A stretch of DNA of 64,000 bases from assembly GCF_000252995.1 (NCBI RefSeq), contig NC_015761.1:1798001-1862000 (forward strand), read 5' to 3'. The stretch's first letter is position 1. Each line of letters opens with the position of its first letter. Made by a program: the position numbers and the translations under genes. This document shows, piece after piece, positions 8,277 to 16,208 of the stretch. The notes beneath the pieces are model-generated. The model saw only the letters and a program-made list of their open reading frames with translations. It searched no databases and was not told the origin of the DNA. Source of the stretch: Salmonella bongori NCTC 12419. GTDB taxonomy: Bacteria; Pseudomonadota; Gammaproteobacteria; Enterobacterales; Enterobacteriaceae.

Positions 8277-9413
8277 ATGTTGGATTATGAAACGTTGCGG
8301 TTCATTTGGTGGCTGCTGATCGGCGTCATCCTGGTGGCATTTATGGTAACTGACGGGTTTGATATGGGTGTCGGTTGTCTGCTGCCGCTGATAGCGCGCA
8401 ACGATGACGAACGCCGGGTGCTGATCAATAGCGTCGGTGCCCACTGGGAAGGAAATCAGGTATGGCTGATCCTCGCGGGCGGTGCGTTATTCGCTGCCTG
8501 GCCACGGGTCTATGCCGCCGCGTTTTCCGGTTTTTATGTGGCAATGATTCTGGTGTTATGCGCGCTCTTCTTTCGTCCGCTGGCCTTTGATTATCGCGGT
8601 AAGATTGCCAGTCCCCGTTGGCGAGCGCTATGGGATACGGGTCTGGTTATCGGGAGTCTGGTTCCTCCGGTGGTATTCGGCATCGCGTTCGGCAATCTGT
8701 TTTTAGGGGTCCCCTTTGCCTTCACACCGCAGCTTCATGTTGCGTATTTTGGCACCTTCTGGCAATTACTCTCGCCGTTTGCCTTACTGTGTGGGTTATT
8801 GAGCCTGTCGTTGGTGATTATGCAAGGAGGCGTCTGGTTGCAGTTGAAAACCGATGGCGTTATTCGCCAACGCGCGCTGTCAGCCACTCGTAACAGCGCG
8901 CTACTGGTGGTGCTCTGTTTCCTGCTGACCGGATACTGGCTGTGGGCTGGCATTGATGGTTTTGTCTTACTCGCACAGGATGCCAATGGTCCTTCAAACC
9001 CGCTATTAAAAGGCGTGGCAATACTGCCGGGTGCCTGGATGAATCACTTTATACGCACGCCTCTACTGCTCATCATCCCATTGCTCGGTATGGTATTGCC
9101 GATCCTGACACTCTATGTCTGCCTCCGCGGTCGGGCTATTTGCGGATTCCTGTTCGCGTCATTGACCCAGGCCTGCATCATCTTTACTGGTGGGATAACG
9201 CTGTTTCCTTTTGTGATGCCGTCGAGCGTGAGCCCGCTTTCCAGCCTGACGGTATGGGACAGCACCTCCAGCCAGATGACGCTCGGGATCATGCTGGTGA
9301 TTGTGCTGATTTTTCTGCCGATTGTTCTGCTCTACACGCTGTGGAGCTATTACAAAATGTTGGGGCGCATCAACCTGGAAACCCTCCGCCGCAACGATCA
9401 TGAACTTTATTAG
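8277..9413 (+). CDS. appB: Cytochrome bd-II ubiquinol oxidase subunit II
   Basis: Subunit II of the bd oxidase (CydB family, also cbdB); 378 residues with eight or nine membrane helices. Typical motifs are FMVTDGFDMGVG near the N-terminus and NSVGAHWEGNQVWLI. The ATG at 8277 follows AAAGGAG 11 bases after the appC stop and matches the E. coli start; an in-frame ATG at 8040 inside appC is discarded. Confidence 0.96.
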   Translation: MLDYETLRFIWWLLIGVILVAFMVTDGFDMGVGCLLPLIARNDDERRVLINSVGAHWEGNQVWLILAGGALFAAWPRVYAAAFSGFYVAMILVLCALFFRPLAFDYRGKIASPRWRALWDTGLVIGSLVPPVVFGIAFGNLFLGVPFAFTPQLHVAYFGTFWQLLSPFALLCGLLSLSLVIMQGGVWLQLKTDGVIRQRALSATRNSALLVVLCFLLTGYWLWAGIDGFVLLAQDANGPSNPLLKGVAILPGAWMNHFIRTPLLLIIPLLGMVLPILTLYVCLRGRAICGFLFASLTQACIIFTGGITLFPFVMPSSVSPLSSLTVWDSTSSQMTLGIMLVIVLIFLPIVLLYTLWSYYKMLGRINLETLRRNDHELY

Positions 9414-9425
9414 GGAGCTGGAGCG

Positions 9426-9515
9426 ATGTGGTATTTACTGTGGTTTGTCGGCATTCTGCTGATGTGCTCACTGTCGACGCTGACTCTGGTATGGCTTGAA
9501 TCGCGTCAAAAATAA
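9426..9515 (+). CDS. appX: Cytochrome bd-II small accessory subunit
   Basis: A 29-residue single-helix membrane peptide of the CydX/AppX family, beginning MWYLLWFVGILLMCS and ending ESRQK. Such peptides bind and stabilise bd oxidases. It lies 12 bases after appB with GGAG before the ATG and just before a strong terminator, so it is the last gene of the hya-app unit. Confidence 0.93.
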   Translation: MWYLLWFVGILLMCSLSTLTLVWLESRQK

Positions 9516-9524
9516 CGTTGTAAA

Positions 9525-9560
9525 CCGGAGCCAGCCCTGACTGGCTCCGGGGATGTTTAT
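9525..9560 (+). terminator. Terminator of hya-app operon
   Basis: A perfect 10-base-pair stem, CCGGAGCCAG (9525-9534) and CTGGCTCCGG (9541-9550), with a 6-base loop, is followed by a T-rich stretch. It begins 10 bases after the appX stop. Confidence 0.8.
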
Positions 9561-9910
9561 CTTTTTACACACTTTGCGAAGACGTAGCCCTTCCTGCAAC
9601 GCAACATAAATTTATGTACATGTTGTTATCATTTCATTTACTTTTAGAGGTGCGTCATAATTATGACAAATAACCGTTTTACCCATCTCATGCATATTTA
9701 GGCTATTAATCGCATAAATAGCAACATACCAGCGATTTTCACGGATAATTAACCATCTTCTGGCAAAAGTTGCCGCTAAAAACCCGCCGCCTCTCAGTTT
9801 TGATCTGAGTCAATTATTTAAAAAAGTGTTAAATTATCCACTGCATGGTGTGATCTACTATGTACCACGGTCAATTAAAGAACATATTACTTTTATCACT
9901 AAGGTTTATC
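9561..9910. other. Intergenic region upstream of the glutamate dehydrogenase-like gene
   Basis: About 350 AT-rich bases between the app terminator and the next gene. I see no ORF with a ribosome site. It must hold the promoter of the following gene; TTAAATTATC near 9828-9838 is a possible -10 region. No operator was recognised. Confidence 0.5.
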
Positions 9911-11185
9911 ATGGATAAGTTATCTTACGCTTCAGATAGCAGCACATCTGCCTGGAATACCTACCTACAACAAATCGAGCGTGTAGCCCCTTACCTGGGC
10001 GAACTGACCCCCTGGGTGGATACTCTGCGTCACCCGAAGCGCGCTCTGATCGTCGATATTCCGGTGCAAATGGATGACGGTACAATCCGCCATTTCGAAG
10101 GATATCGTGTTCAACACAACCTCTCCCGGGGGCCGGGTAAAGGTGGTGTTCGCTACCATCCGGACGTTGATCTTAATGAAGTGATGGCCCTGTCAGCCTG
10201 GATGACCATCAAATGTGCGGCGCTGAACCTGCCGTATGGCGGCGCCAAAGGCGGCATCCGCGTCGATCCGTTCTCGCTGTCAGAAGGTGAACTGGAGCGT
10301 TTAACCCGCCGCTATACCAGCGAAATCGGCATTATCATCGGCCCGCAAAAAGATATTCCTGCACCGGATGTCGGCACCAACGGTAAAGTGATGGCCTGGA
10401 TGATGGATACGTATTCCATGAATCACGGCACCACGGTCACAGGCGTCGTGACCGGAAAACCTATTCATCTCGGCGGTTCTCTGGGCCGTGAAAAAGCGAC
10501 AGGGCGTGGCGTTTTCGTGAGTGGCCTGGAAGTTGCGCGCCGGGCGAATATCGCCGTTGAAGGTGCCCGCGTTGCGGTTCAGGGTTTTGGTAACGTCGGC
10601 AGCGAAGCCGCGCGTCTGTTTGCCAGCGCTGGCGCCCGTGTCGTGGCGATACAGGATCATACCGCAACCCTGTTTAACGCCACCGGTATTGATATGAAGG
10701 CGCTCACGGCATGGCAGGCAGAGCACAAACAGATTGCCGGTTTCCCGGGCGCGGACACTATCGCCAGTGATGCGTTCTGGAGCCTGGAGATGGACATTCT
10801 GATCCCGGCGGCGCTTGAAGGCCAGATTACCCGTCAACGCGCGGAAGTCCTGACTTGTAAGCTGGTGCTGGAAGGGGCGAACGGCCCGACCTATCCCGAT
10901 GCCGATGATGTTCTGGCCAGCCGGGGCATCATCGTGGTGCCTGACGTGGTTTGTAACGCTGGCGGCGTGACCGTCAGTTATTTCGAATGGGTACAGGATA
11001 TGGCCAGCTTCTTCTGGAGCGAAGAAGAGATCAATGCCCGTATGGACAAAATCATGACTGATGCGATCGTACATGTCTGGCAAAAAGCAGCTGAGAAATC
11101 CTGCTCTCTGCGAACCGCGGCTTATATTGTCGCCTGTGAACGCATTCTGTTGGCCCGTAAAGATCGCGGTATCTATCCGGGTTAA
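9911..11185 (+). CDS. Glu/Leu/Phe/Val dehydrogenase family protein, glutamate dehydrogenase-like
   Basis: A 424-residue amino-acid dehydrogenase, most like NAD-type glutamate dehydrogenases (GudB/RocG length) and distinct from the 447-residue NADP-dependent GdhA. N-terminal substrate domain: GYRVQHNLSRGPGKGGVRYHP, and LPYGGAKGGI with the catalytic lysine region. C-terminal Rossmann domain: VQGFGNVGSEAARLF. It probably interconverts glutamate and 2-oxoglutarate in the cytoplasm, but substrate and cofactor are inferred. The ATG at 9911 fits the family N-terminus; an in-frame upstream ATG at 9860 would add 17 unrelated residues. E. coli K-12 lacks a gene here, so it is a Salmonella-type insertion (LT2 STM1795 from memory). 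It is monocistronic. Confidence 0.9.
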   Translation: MDKLSYASDSSTSAWNTYLQQIERVAPYLGELTPWVDTLRHPKRALIVDIPVQMDDGTIRHFEGYRVQHNLSRGPGKGGVRYHPDVDLNEVMALSAWMTIKCAALNLPYGGAKGGIRVDPFSLSEGELERLTRRYTSEIGIIIGPQKDIPAPDVGTNGKVMAWMMDTYSMNHGTTVTGVVTGKPIHLGGSLGREKATGRGVFVSGLEVARRANIAVEGARVAVQGFGNVGSEAARLFASAGARVVAIQDHTATLFNATGIDMKALTAWQAEHKQIAGFPGADTIASDAFWSLEMDILIPAALEGQITRQRAEVLTCKLVLEGANGPTYPDADDVLASRGIIVVPDVVCNAGGVTVSYFEWVQDMASFFWSEEEINARMDKIMTDAIVHVWQKAAEKSCSLRTAAYIVACERILLARKDRGIYPG

Positions 11186-11202
11186 GGTTAAGTCTCGTTG
11201 TA

Positions 11203-11235
11203 CAAAAATCCACGCCACGGCGTGGATTTTTGTTT
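11203..11235 (+). terminator. Terminator of the glutamate dehydrogenase-like gene
   Basis: A 14-base inverted repeat, CAAAAATCCACGCC (11203-11216) and its complement at 11219-11232, followed by T-rich sequence. The matching A-run on the left could let it work in both directions. Confidence 0.85.
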
Positions 11236-11397
11236 GTCTATGCTGAATTTTCCACGCATATACCGACAGATTCTATCTGACGAAAATGTCTGTTCGTTCG
11301 CAAAATAACGGTTCAATCACGCGTATCTGGTCATCGTAGGCTAAGGTTTTGTCATAAGTAAATGCCGTTGACTTTGGCTCACCGCTAAGGAGATAAC

Positions 11398-13107
11398 TTG
11401 ATTATACCCGCCGAGATTCGCCGTTCTGTTCTGCTGGCAAAAGCAATAAAACTGGCACTGGCTGGAGCGCTACTGACCTTTGCGTCACTTCCGGCGAACG
11501 CCACAGAAGTCTCAGCTGATACCCCGCCGCCGCCGGATATTCTGCTGGGTCCGCTCTTTAATGATGTTCAGAATGCAAAACTCTTCCCCGATCAAAAAAC
11601 GTTTGCTGACGCGATACCCAATAGCGATCCGCTAATGATTCTTGCGGATTACCGTATGCAGCGAAATCAGTCCGGCTTCGATTTACGCCATTTTGTGGAG
11701 GTTAACTTCACTCTGCCGAAAGCAGGAGAAAAATATGTTCCGCCTGCAGGGCAGTCATTACGTGAACATATTGATGGCCTGTGGCCGGTACTAACCCGTT
11801 CAACTAAAAACGTCGAAAAATGGGACTCGCTCTTGCCGTTGCCTGAATCCTATGTCGTACCGGGTGGGCGATTCCGGGAAATTTACTACTGGGACAGTTA
11901 CTTTACGATGCTGGGGCTGGCGGAAAGCGGGCACTGGGATAAGGTTGCGGATATGGTGGCAAACTTTGGTTACGAAATTGACGCCTGGGGGCATATTCCT
12001 AACGGCAACCGTACCTACTACCTGAGTCGTTCGCAGCCGCCTTTCTTTGCGTTTATGGTTGAGTTACTGGCGCAACATGAAGGTGACAATGCGCTGAAAG
12101 AATACCTGCCGCAGTTGCAAAAAGAGTACGCCTACTGGATGGAAGGCGTTGACACGTTACAACCTGGCCAACAAAACCAGCGCGTCGTCAAACTGGAAGA
12201 CGGCAGTGTTCTCAACCGCTACTGGGACGATCGGGATACGCCCCGCCCTGAATCCTGGGTTGAAGATATCGCCACCGCGAAAAGCAACCCGAACCGCCCG
12301 GCAACGGAAATCTATCGGGACCTCCGCTCTGCCGCGGCCTCTGGATGGGATTTCAGTTCCCGCTGGATGGATAATCCGAAGCAACTCAGCACCATCCGTA
12401 CCACCACGATTGTCCCTGTCGATCTTAACGCTCTGTTGTATAAACTGGAGAAAACCCTCGCCCGCGCCAGTGCTGCGGCAGGCGATCAGGCCAAAGCCTC
12501 GCACTATGACGCGCTGGCCAATACGCGCCAGAAAGCCATTGAAAGGCATCTGTGGAATAACAAAGAAGGCTGGTATGCCGACTATGACCTGAAGAGCAAT
12601 AGAATCCGTACCCAACTCACCGCTGCCGCGCTGTTCCCACTCTATGTGAACGCCGCGGCGCAAGATCGCGCCGCAAAAGTTGCGGCGGCAGCCCAGACAC
12701 ATCTGTTACAGCCTGGCGGGCTGGCTACCACCTCGGTTAAAAGCGGACAGCAGTGGGATGCGCCAAACGGCTGGGCGCCGTTACAATGGGTCGCCACCGA
12801 GGGGTTGCAAAATTATGGGCAGGATAAGGTGGCAATGGAAGTGACCTGGCGCTTTTTAACTAACGTGCAGCACACCTACGATCGCGAGAAAAAACTGGTC
12901 GAAAAATATGATGTCAGCAGTACCGGAACCGGCGGAGGCGGCGGCGAATATCCTCTTCAGGACGGCTTTGGCTGGACCAACGGCGTGACGTTGAAAATGC
13001 TCGACCTGATTTGCCCTCAGGAAAAACCGTGTGATAGCGTACCGTCTACCCGTCCGACATCGTTAAGCGCAGCGCCGATCAAAATGCCGTCAGCAGCAAC
13101 CCCCTGA
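11398..13107 (+). CDS. treA: Periplasmic trehalase, TTG start
   Basis: Glycoside hydrolase family 37 enzyme that splits trehalose into two glucoses in the periplasm, used for growth on trehalose at high osmolarity; 569 residues. The N-terminal signal peptide (KAIKLALAGALLTFASLPANA) is followed by the mature enzyme. Family signatures are PGGRFREIYYWDSYFTMLGL and QWDAPNGWAPLQ; the glycine-rich GTGGGGGEYPLQDGFGWTNG block closes the active-site region. The TTG at 11398 is preceded by AAGGAG and gives a full signal peptide; no ATG is available in frame. In E. coli treA is RpoS-dependent; I did not identify its promoter here. Confidence 0.95.
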   Translation: MIIPAEIRRSVLLAKAIKLALAGALLTFASLPANATEVSADTPPPPDILLGPLFNDVQNAKLFPDQKTFADAIPNSDPLMILADYRMQRNQSGFDLRHFVEVNFTLPKAGEKYVPPAGQSLREHIDGLWPVLTRSTKNVEKWDSLLPLPESYVVPGGRFREIYYWDSYFTMLGLAESGHWDKVADMVANFGYEIDAWGHIPNGNRTYYLSRSQPPFFAFMVELLAQHEGDNALKEYLPQLQKEYAYWMEGVDTLQPGQQNQRVVKLEDGSVLNRYWDDRDTPRPESWVEDIATAKSNPNRPATEIYRDLRSAAASGWDFSSRWMDNPKQLSTIRTTTIVPVDLNALLYKLEKTLARASAAAGDQAKASHYDALANTRQKAIERHLWNNKEGWYADYDLKSNRIRTQLTAAALFPLYVNAAAQDRAAKVAAAAQTHLLQPGGLATTSVKSGQQWDAPNGWAPLQWVATEGLQNYGQDKVAMEVTWRFLTNVQHTYDREKKLVEKYDVSSTGTGGGGGEYPLQDGFGWTNGVTLKMLDLICPQEKPCDSVPSTRPTSLSAAPIKMPSAATP

Positions 13108-13123
13108 TCGGTGTTTATAGTAT

Positions 13124-13150
13124 GCAGACCCGGTGTATTACCGGGTCTGC
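13124..13150. terminator. Hairpin between convergent treA and ymgE
   Basis: A perfect 11-base-pair stem, GCAGACCCGGT and ACCGGGTCTGC, with loop GTATT. There is no strong T-run on either side, so it may act as a 3'-end stabiliser or a weak bidirectional terminator. Confidence 0.55.
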
Positions 13151-13171
13151 ACATACTCCCTCCTGAAGCGG

Positions 13172-13426
13172 TTAGCCACGCCGCAGAAGGCGGAAAATCA
13201 CCAGCACCACAATCGCGCCTACCACGGCCACCAGGAAACTGTGCAAATTAAATCCGCTGATACTGCCGCCAATACCGAACATGGTCGCCAGCCATCCGCC
13301 AACAACCGCCCCCACGATCCCGAGAATACAGGTCAGGATAAATCCCCCGCCATCGCGTCCCGGCATAAGTAATTTGGCGATAACGCCGGCGATCAAACCA
13401 AAAACAATCCAGGCGATAATTCCCAT
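13172..13426 (-). CDS. ymgE: Transglycosylase-associated family membrane protein YmgE
   Basis: An 84-residue, very hydrophobic protein (GlsB/YeaQ/YmgE family) with three predicted membrane helices and the conserved MPGRDGGGF loop after the first. Its biochemical role is unknown; family members are often stress-induced. The ATG at 13424-13426 follows AGAGGG and matches the E. coli start; a longer in-frame start would add 23 unrelated residues. Confidence 0.9.
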   Translation of the reverse strand: MGIIAWIVFGLIAGVIAKLLMPGRDGGGFILTCILGIVGAVVGGWLATMFGIGGSISGFNLHSFLVAVVGAIVVLVIFRLLRRG

Positions 13427-13532
13427 TTGCAGACCCTCTTTCCAGTAAATACGTTTTAAGTATAGGCAAGGTCGGACACCATATTTCTGATCCAATCATT
13501 TATCTGCCTGGCGAAAAATGTATTTATCGCTA

Positions 13533-13559
13533 TTAAGTTTTTTCTATCGATGCCGATAA
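13533..13559 (+). promoter_or_regulatory. Sigma-28 (FliA) promoter of ycgR
   Basis: TTAAGTTT (13533-13540), an 11-base spacer, then GCCGATAA (13552-13559) matches the flagellar sigma-28 consensus (TAAAGTTT-N11-GCCGATAA) almost perfectly. It lies 38 bases upstream of the ycgR start, which fits the class 3 flagellar control known for ycgR. Confidence 0.88.
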
Positions 13560-13597
13560 TCCAACGATAGTCTGTCAGGCATCAGGGGTTATTTCGT

Positions 13598-14344
13598 GTG
13601 AGTCACTACAATGAGCAGTTCCTGAAAAAAACTCCATTAGCGGTATTAGGCGTGCTACGGGATTTAAATAAAAACCAGGTTCCACTGCGTATTTCCTGGG
13701 TGAATGGTCAATTCATCAGTAAAATTTTGGCGGTAGACCCAGAAAAACTCATCGTGGATTACGGCAGCCAGGAATATGAAAATATCGCTGTATTACGCGC
13801 CGGGCAGGTCACGATTACCGCAGAAACACAAGGGGCAAAAGTTGAGTTCATATTGCCGCAGCTCGCCACGGGTCACTATCAGCAGTTGCCAGCCTTTATC
13901 ACCCCCCTGCCATCCTCACTGTGGTTTGTTCAGCGCCGGGAATATTTTCGCATTGGCGCACCGCTATATCCGCCTTACTATGGCCATGCCACACTACCAG
14001 ATAACAGTACGTTACGTTTTCGTCTGTTTGATCTCTCTCTTGGCGGAATGGGCGCGTTACTGGAATCAGCCATACCTGAAGGTGTAACGGAAGGCGTGCG
14101 CTTTTCACAGGTTGAACTTAATATGGGACAATGGGGTATTTTCCACGTTGACGTCCAGCTTATCGCCATTAGCGAACGTACGATCATTGATGGAAAAAAT
14201 GAAACAATCACCACTCCCCGCCTGAGCTTTCGTTTTCTTAACGTCAGCCCGGCGGTGGAACGGGAATTACAACGGATTATTTTCTCTCTTGAGCGCGATG
14301 CCAGAGAAAGGGCGAATAAAGTGCGAGAGTCATCTTCACGATAA
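13598..14344 (+). CDS. ycgR: Flagellar brake protein, c-di-GMP-binding PilZ
   Basis: A 248-residue protein that binds cyclic di-GMP and then interacts with the flagellar motor to slow swimming. N-terminal YcgR domain to about residue 110; C-terminal PilZ domain with the c-di-GMP motif QRREYFR (RxxxR) and DLSLGGMG (D/NxSxxG). The GTG at 13598 is chosen because it gives the conserved N-terminus MSHYNEQFLKKTPLAVLGVL and lies below the sigma-28 promoter. An ORF in another frame inside it is a shadow. It reads towards the minus-strand emtA, with stops almost touching. Confidence 0.95.
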   Translation: MSHYNEQFLKKTPLAVLGVLRDLNKNQVPLRISWVNGQFISKILAVDPEKLIVDYGSQEYENIAVLRAGQVTITAETQGAKVEFILPQLATGHYQQLPAFITPLPSSLWFVQRREYFRIGAPLYPPYYGHATLPDNSTLRFRLFDLSLGGMGALLESAIPEGVTEGVRFSQVELNMGQWGIFHVDVQLIAISERTIIDGKNETITTPRLSFRFLNVSPAVERELQRIIFSLERDARERANKVRESSSR

Positions 14345-14345
14345 A

Positions 14346-14957
14346 CTACATAGCATCCAGCGCCTGCTGAAGCTTCCAGATATAGCGCGGAGCCTGCGGC
14401 GCAGGATGGTTATCAACGACATGCTCAAAAAATTCGTCCGCATCCAAATCGTTAATTTTTTCTATCGCCTTCTTCCTGTCGGATGAAAAGGTTCGCAATA
14501 GCGCGCCGGCACCGTTAGCGTAAGAGACGACCAGCGCATATTGCATCACCTGCGGATCTTTGATGCCAGCCAGCGGCCCATTTTCCAGGATACTCAGATA
14601 CGCCGCACCCATAGAGATGTTACGCTCAGGGTTTTTCAGCTCGCTGGTGGTCGGCTCGCCGCGCCACCCCATACGACGATAGACGTCGCGCCCGGAGGTC
14701 GAGGCCTTGAGCTGCATCAGACCAATCGCATTGGATTTACTGACCGCGTTAGGATTGCCGCCTGATTCAATGGCGATAATCGCGGTGATTAAATGCGGAT
14801 CGACACCCCATGCCGCCCCGGCTTTTTCACTGATAGGCATCCACTGCATTGCACGCTTTACAGGCACTTCAGCATTCCATGGCGGATTCCTGTAATCCTG
14901 TTTGGCGCTACAACCAGCGAGTATTATCACCAAAAAAACAAACCATCTTAATTTCAC
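14346..14957 (-). CDS. emtA: Membrane-bound endo-type lytic murein transglycosylase
   Basis: EmtA (MltE) cleaves peptidoglycan endolytically from the inner leaflet of the outer membrane; 203 residues. The N-terminus VKLRWFVFLVIILAGCSAK is a lipoprotein signal with lipobox LAGC. The SLT domain shows IAIESGGNPNAVSKSNAIGL with the catalytic glutamate, followed by MQLKASTSGRDVYR. Start GTG at 14955-14957, aligning with the E. coli protein; a longer in-frame ATG start would place extra residues before the lipoprotein signal and is rejected. Stop 1 base from the end of ycgR. Confidence 0.94.
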   Translation of the reverse strand: MKLRWFVFLVIILAGCSAKQDYRNPPWNAEVPVKRAMQWMPISEKAGAAWGVDPHLITAIIAIESGGNPNAVSKSNAIGLMQLKASTSGRDVYRRMGWRGEPTTSELKNPERNISMGAAYLSILENGPLAGIKDPQVMQYALVVSYANGAGALLRTFSSDRKKAIEKINDLDADEFFEHVVDNHPAPQAPRYIWKLQQALDAM

Positions 14958-15197
14958 GTCATCTATCCTTATAACCGGAACTTGTCGCTGAGGTGCAATC
15001 CCCGCTGACCGCCACCCCGAAACGCAGGTCTGGCGCGCCGATGAACCTCCTGTCGGCCGGAAGCGTAATGCCACCCCGACCAGGCACTCAGGCTGCCCCC
15101 GTCATTGTGTCATTCGAAAACACGGCGCAATGGGGGACACCGCCTGATATATGCGGCATGATATACATTTGCATTCTATTGTCAGCAAGGAATTGCC

Positions 15198-16109
15198 ATG
15201 TCCCTGTTTCATTTAATCGCCCCCTCGGGCTACTGTATTAACCAACAGGCCGCGTTACGCGGCGTTCAGCGCCTGCTCAACGCGGGCCATCGGGTAGAGA
15301 ATGACGAAGTGATCCGTCGCCGTCATCAGCGTTTTGCCGGTACGGACGCGGAACGCCTGGCCGATGTTAATTCGCTGGCCTCGCTGACCACGCCGGATAC
15401 GATTGTCATGCCGGTTCGTGGCGGCTATGGCGCCAGTCGCTTGTTGAATCACATTGACTGGCAGGCGATCGCCTCCCGGCAACAGAGCTCCCCCTTACTC
15501 ATTTGCGGTCACAGTGATTTTACAGCAATTCAGGCCGGATTATTGGCACAGGCCAATATCATCACTTTCAGCGGCCCTATGCTGGCGGCAAACTTCGGCG
15601 CCGAAACTCTGAATACGTTTACCGAGCAGCACTTCTGGCTGGCGTTGCGCAATGCGCGGTACACCGTGAAATGGCAAGGGGACGGCCCGCAGTGCGAAGC
15701 GAAAGGTACCTTATGGGGGGGGAATCTGGCGATGTTGATCTCACTTATCGGTACGCCCTGGATGCCGGATATCGACAAGGGTATTTTGGTACTGGAAGAT
15801 ATTAATGAACATCCTTTTCGGGTTGAGCGAATGCTTCTACAACTGGCGTATGCCGGGATTTTAGACCGCCAGAGCGCCATTATTCTCGGCAGCTTCAGCG
15901 GCGCAACGCCCAATGAGTATGATGCTGACTATGCTTTGGAAGCCGTCTACGCGCTTTTACGTTCCCGTCTGTCCGTCCCGCTTATTACCGGCCTCGACTT
16001 CGGGCATGAAGCGCGCACGGTGACGCTCCCCATTGGCGCAAACGCCACGCTAAAACATACAGCTCAGGGTAGCGAACTCACCTTATCAGGTCATCCTACG
16101 CTTTTATGA
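15198..16109 (+). CDS. ldcA: Murein tetrapeptide LD-carboxypeptidase
   Basis: Cytoplasmic serine peptidase of the S66 family that removes the terminal D-alanine from recycled murein tetrapeptides; 303 residues. The nucleophile motif is ICGHSDFTAI, and the glutamate and histidine of the Ser-Glu-His triad lie in ILVLEDINEHPFRVE and LDFGHEARTV. No signal peptide, as expected for a recycling enzyme. ATG follows AAGGAATT. The 240 bases between divergent emtA and ldcA hold no other gene. Confidence 0.95.
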   Translation: MSLFHLIAPSGYCINQQAALRGVQRLLNAGHRVENDEVIRRRHQRFAGTDAERLADVNSLASLTTPDTIVMPVRGGYGASRLLNHIDWQAIASRQQSSPLLICGHSDFTAIQAGLLAQANIITFSGPMLAANFGAETLNTFTEQHFWLALRNARYTVKWQGDGPQCEAKGTLWGGNLAMLISLIGTPWMPDIDKGILVLEDINEHPFRVERMLLQLAYAGILDRQSAIILGSFSGATPNEYDADYALEAVYALLRSRLSVPLITGLDFGHEARTVTLPIGANATLKHTAQGSELTLSGHPTLL

Positions 16110-16208
16110 TAAAAAAAACCGACGACAGGCTAAGTAAAACGCTGTCCGGGTCGTTATTATGTTAATGTTAAATAATACGAAGTCACGTAAATCAGGAGAT
16201 AAAAAACG

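Noticed and set aside
10301..11218. A 305-codon open frame antisense to the glutamate dehydrogenase-like gene
   Set aside because: It lies fully opposite a gene with clear family motifs; third-position GC bias often leaves antisense frames open. No ribosome site and the translation has no recognisable domain.
14993..15241. 82-codon frame between emtA and ldcA
   Set aside because: Pro-rich translation without ribosome site, runs into ldcA in another frame.
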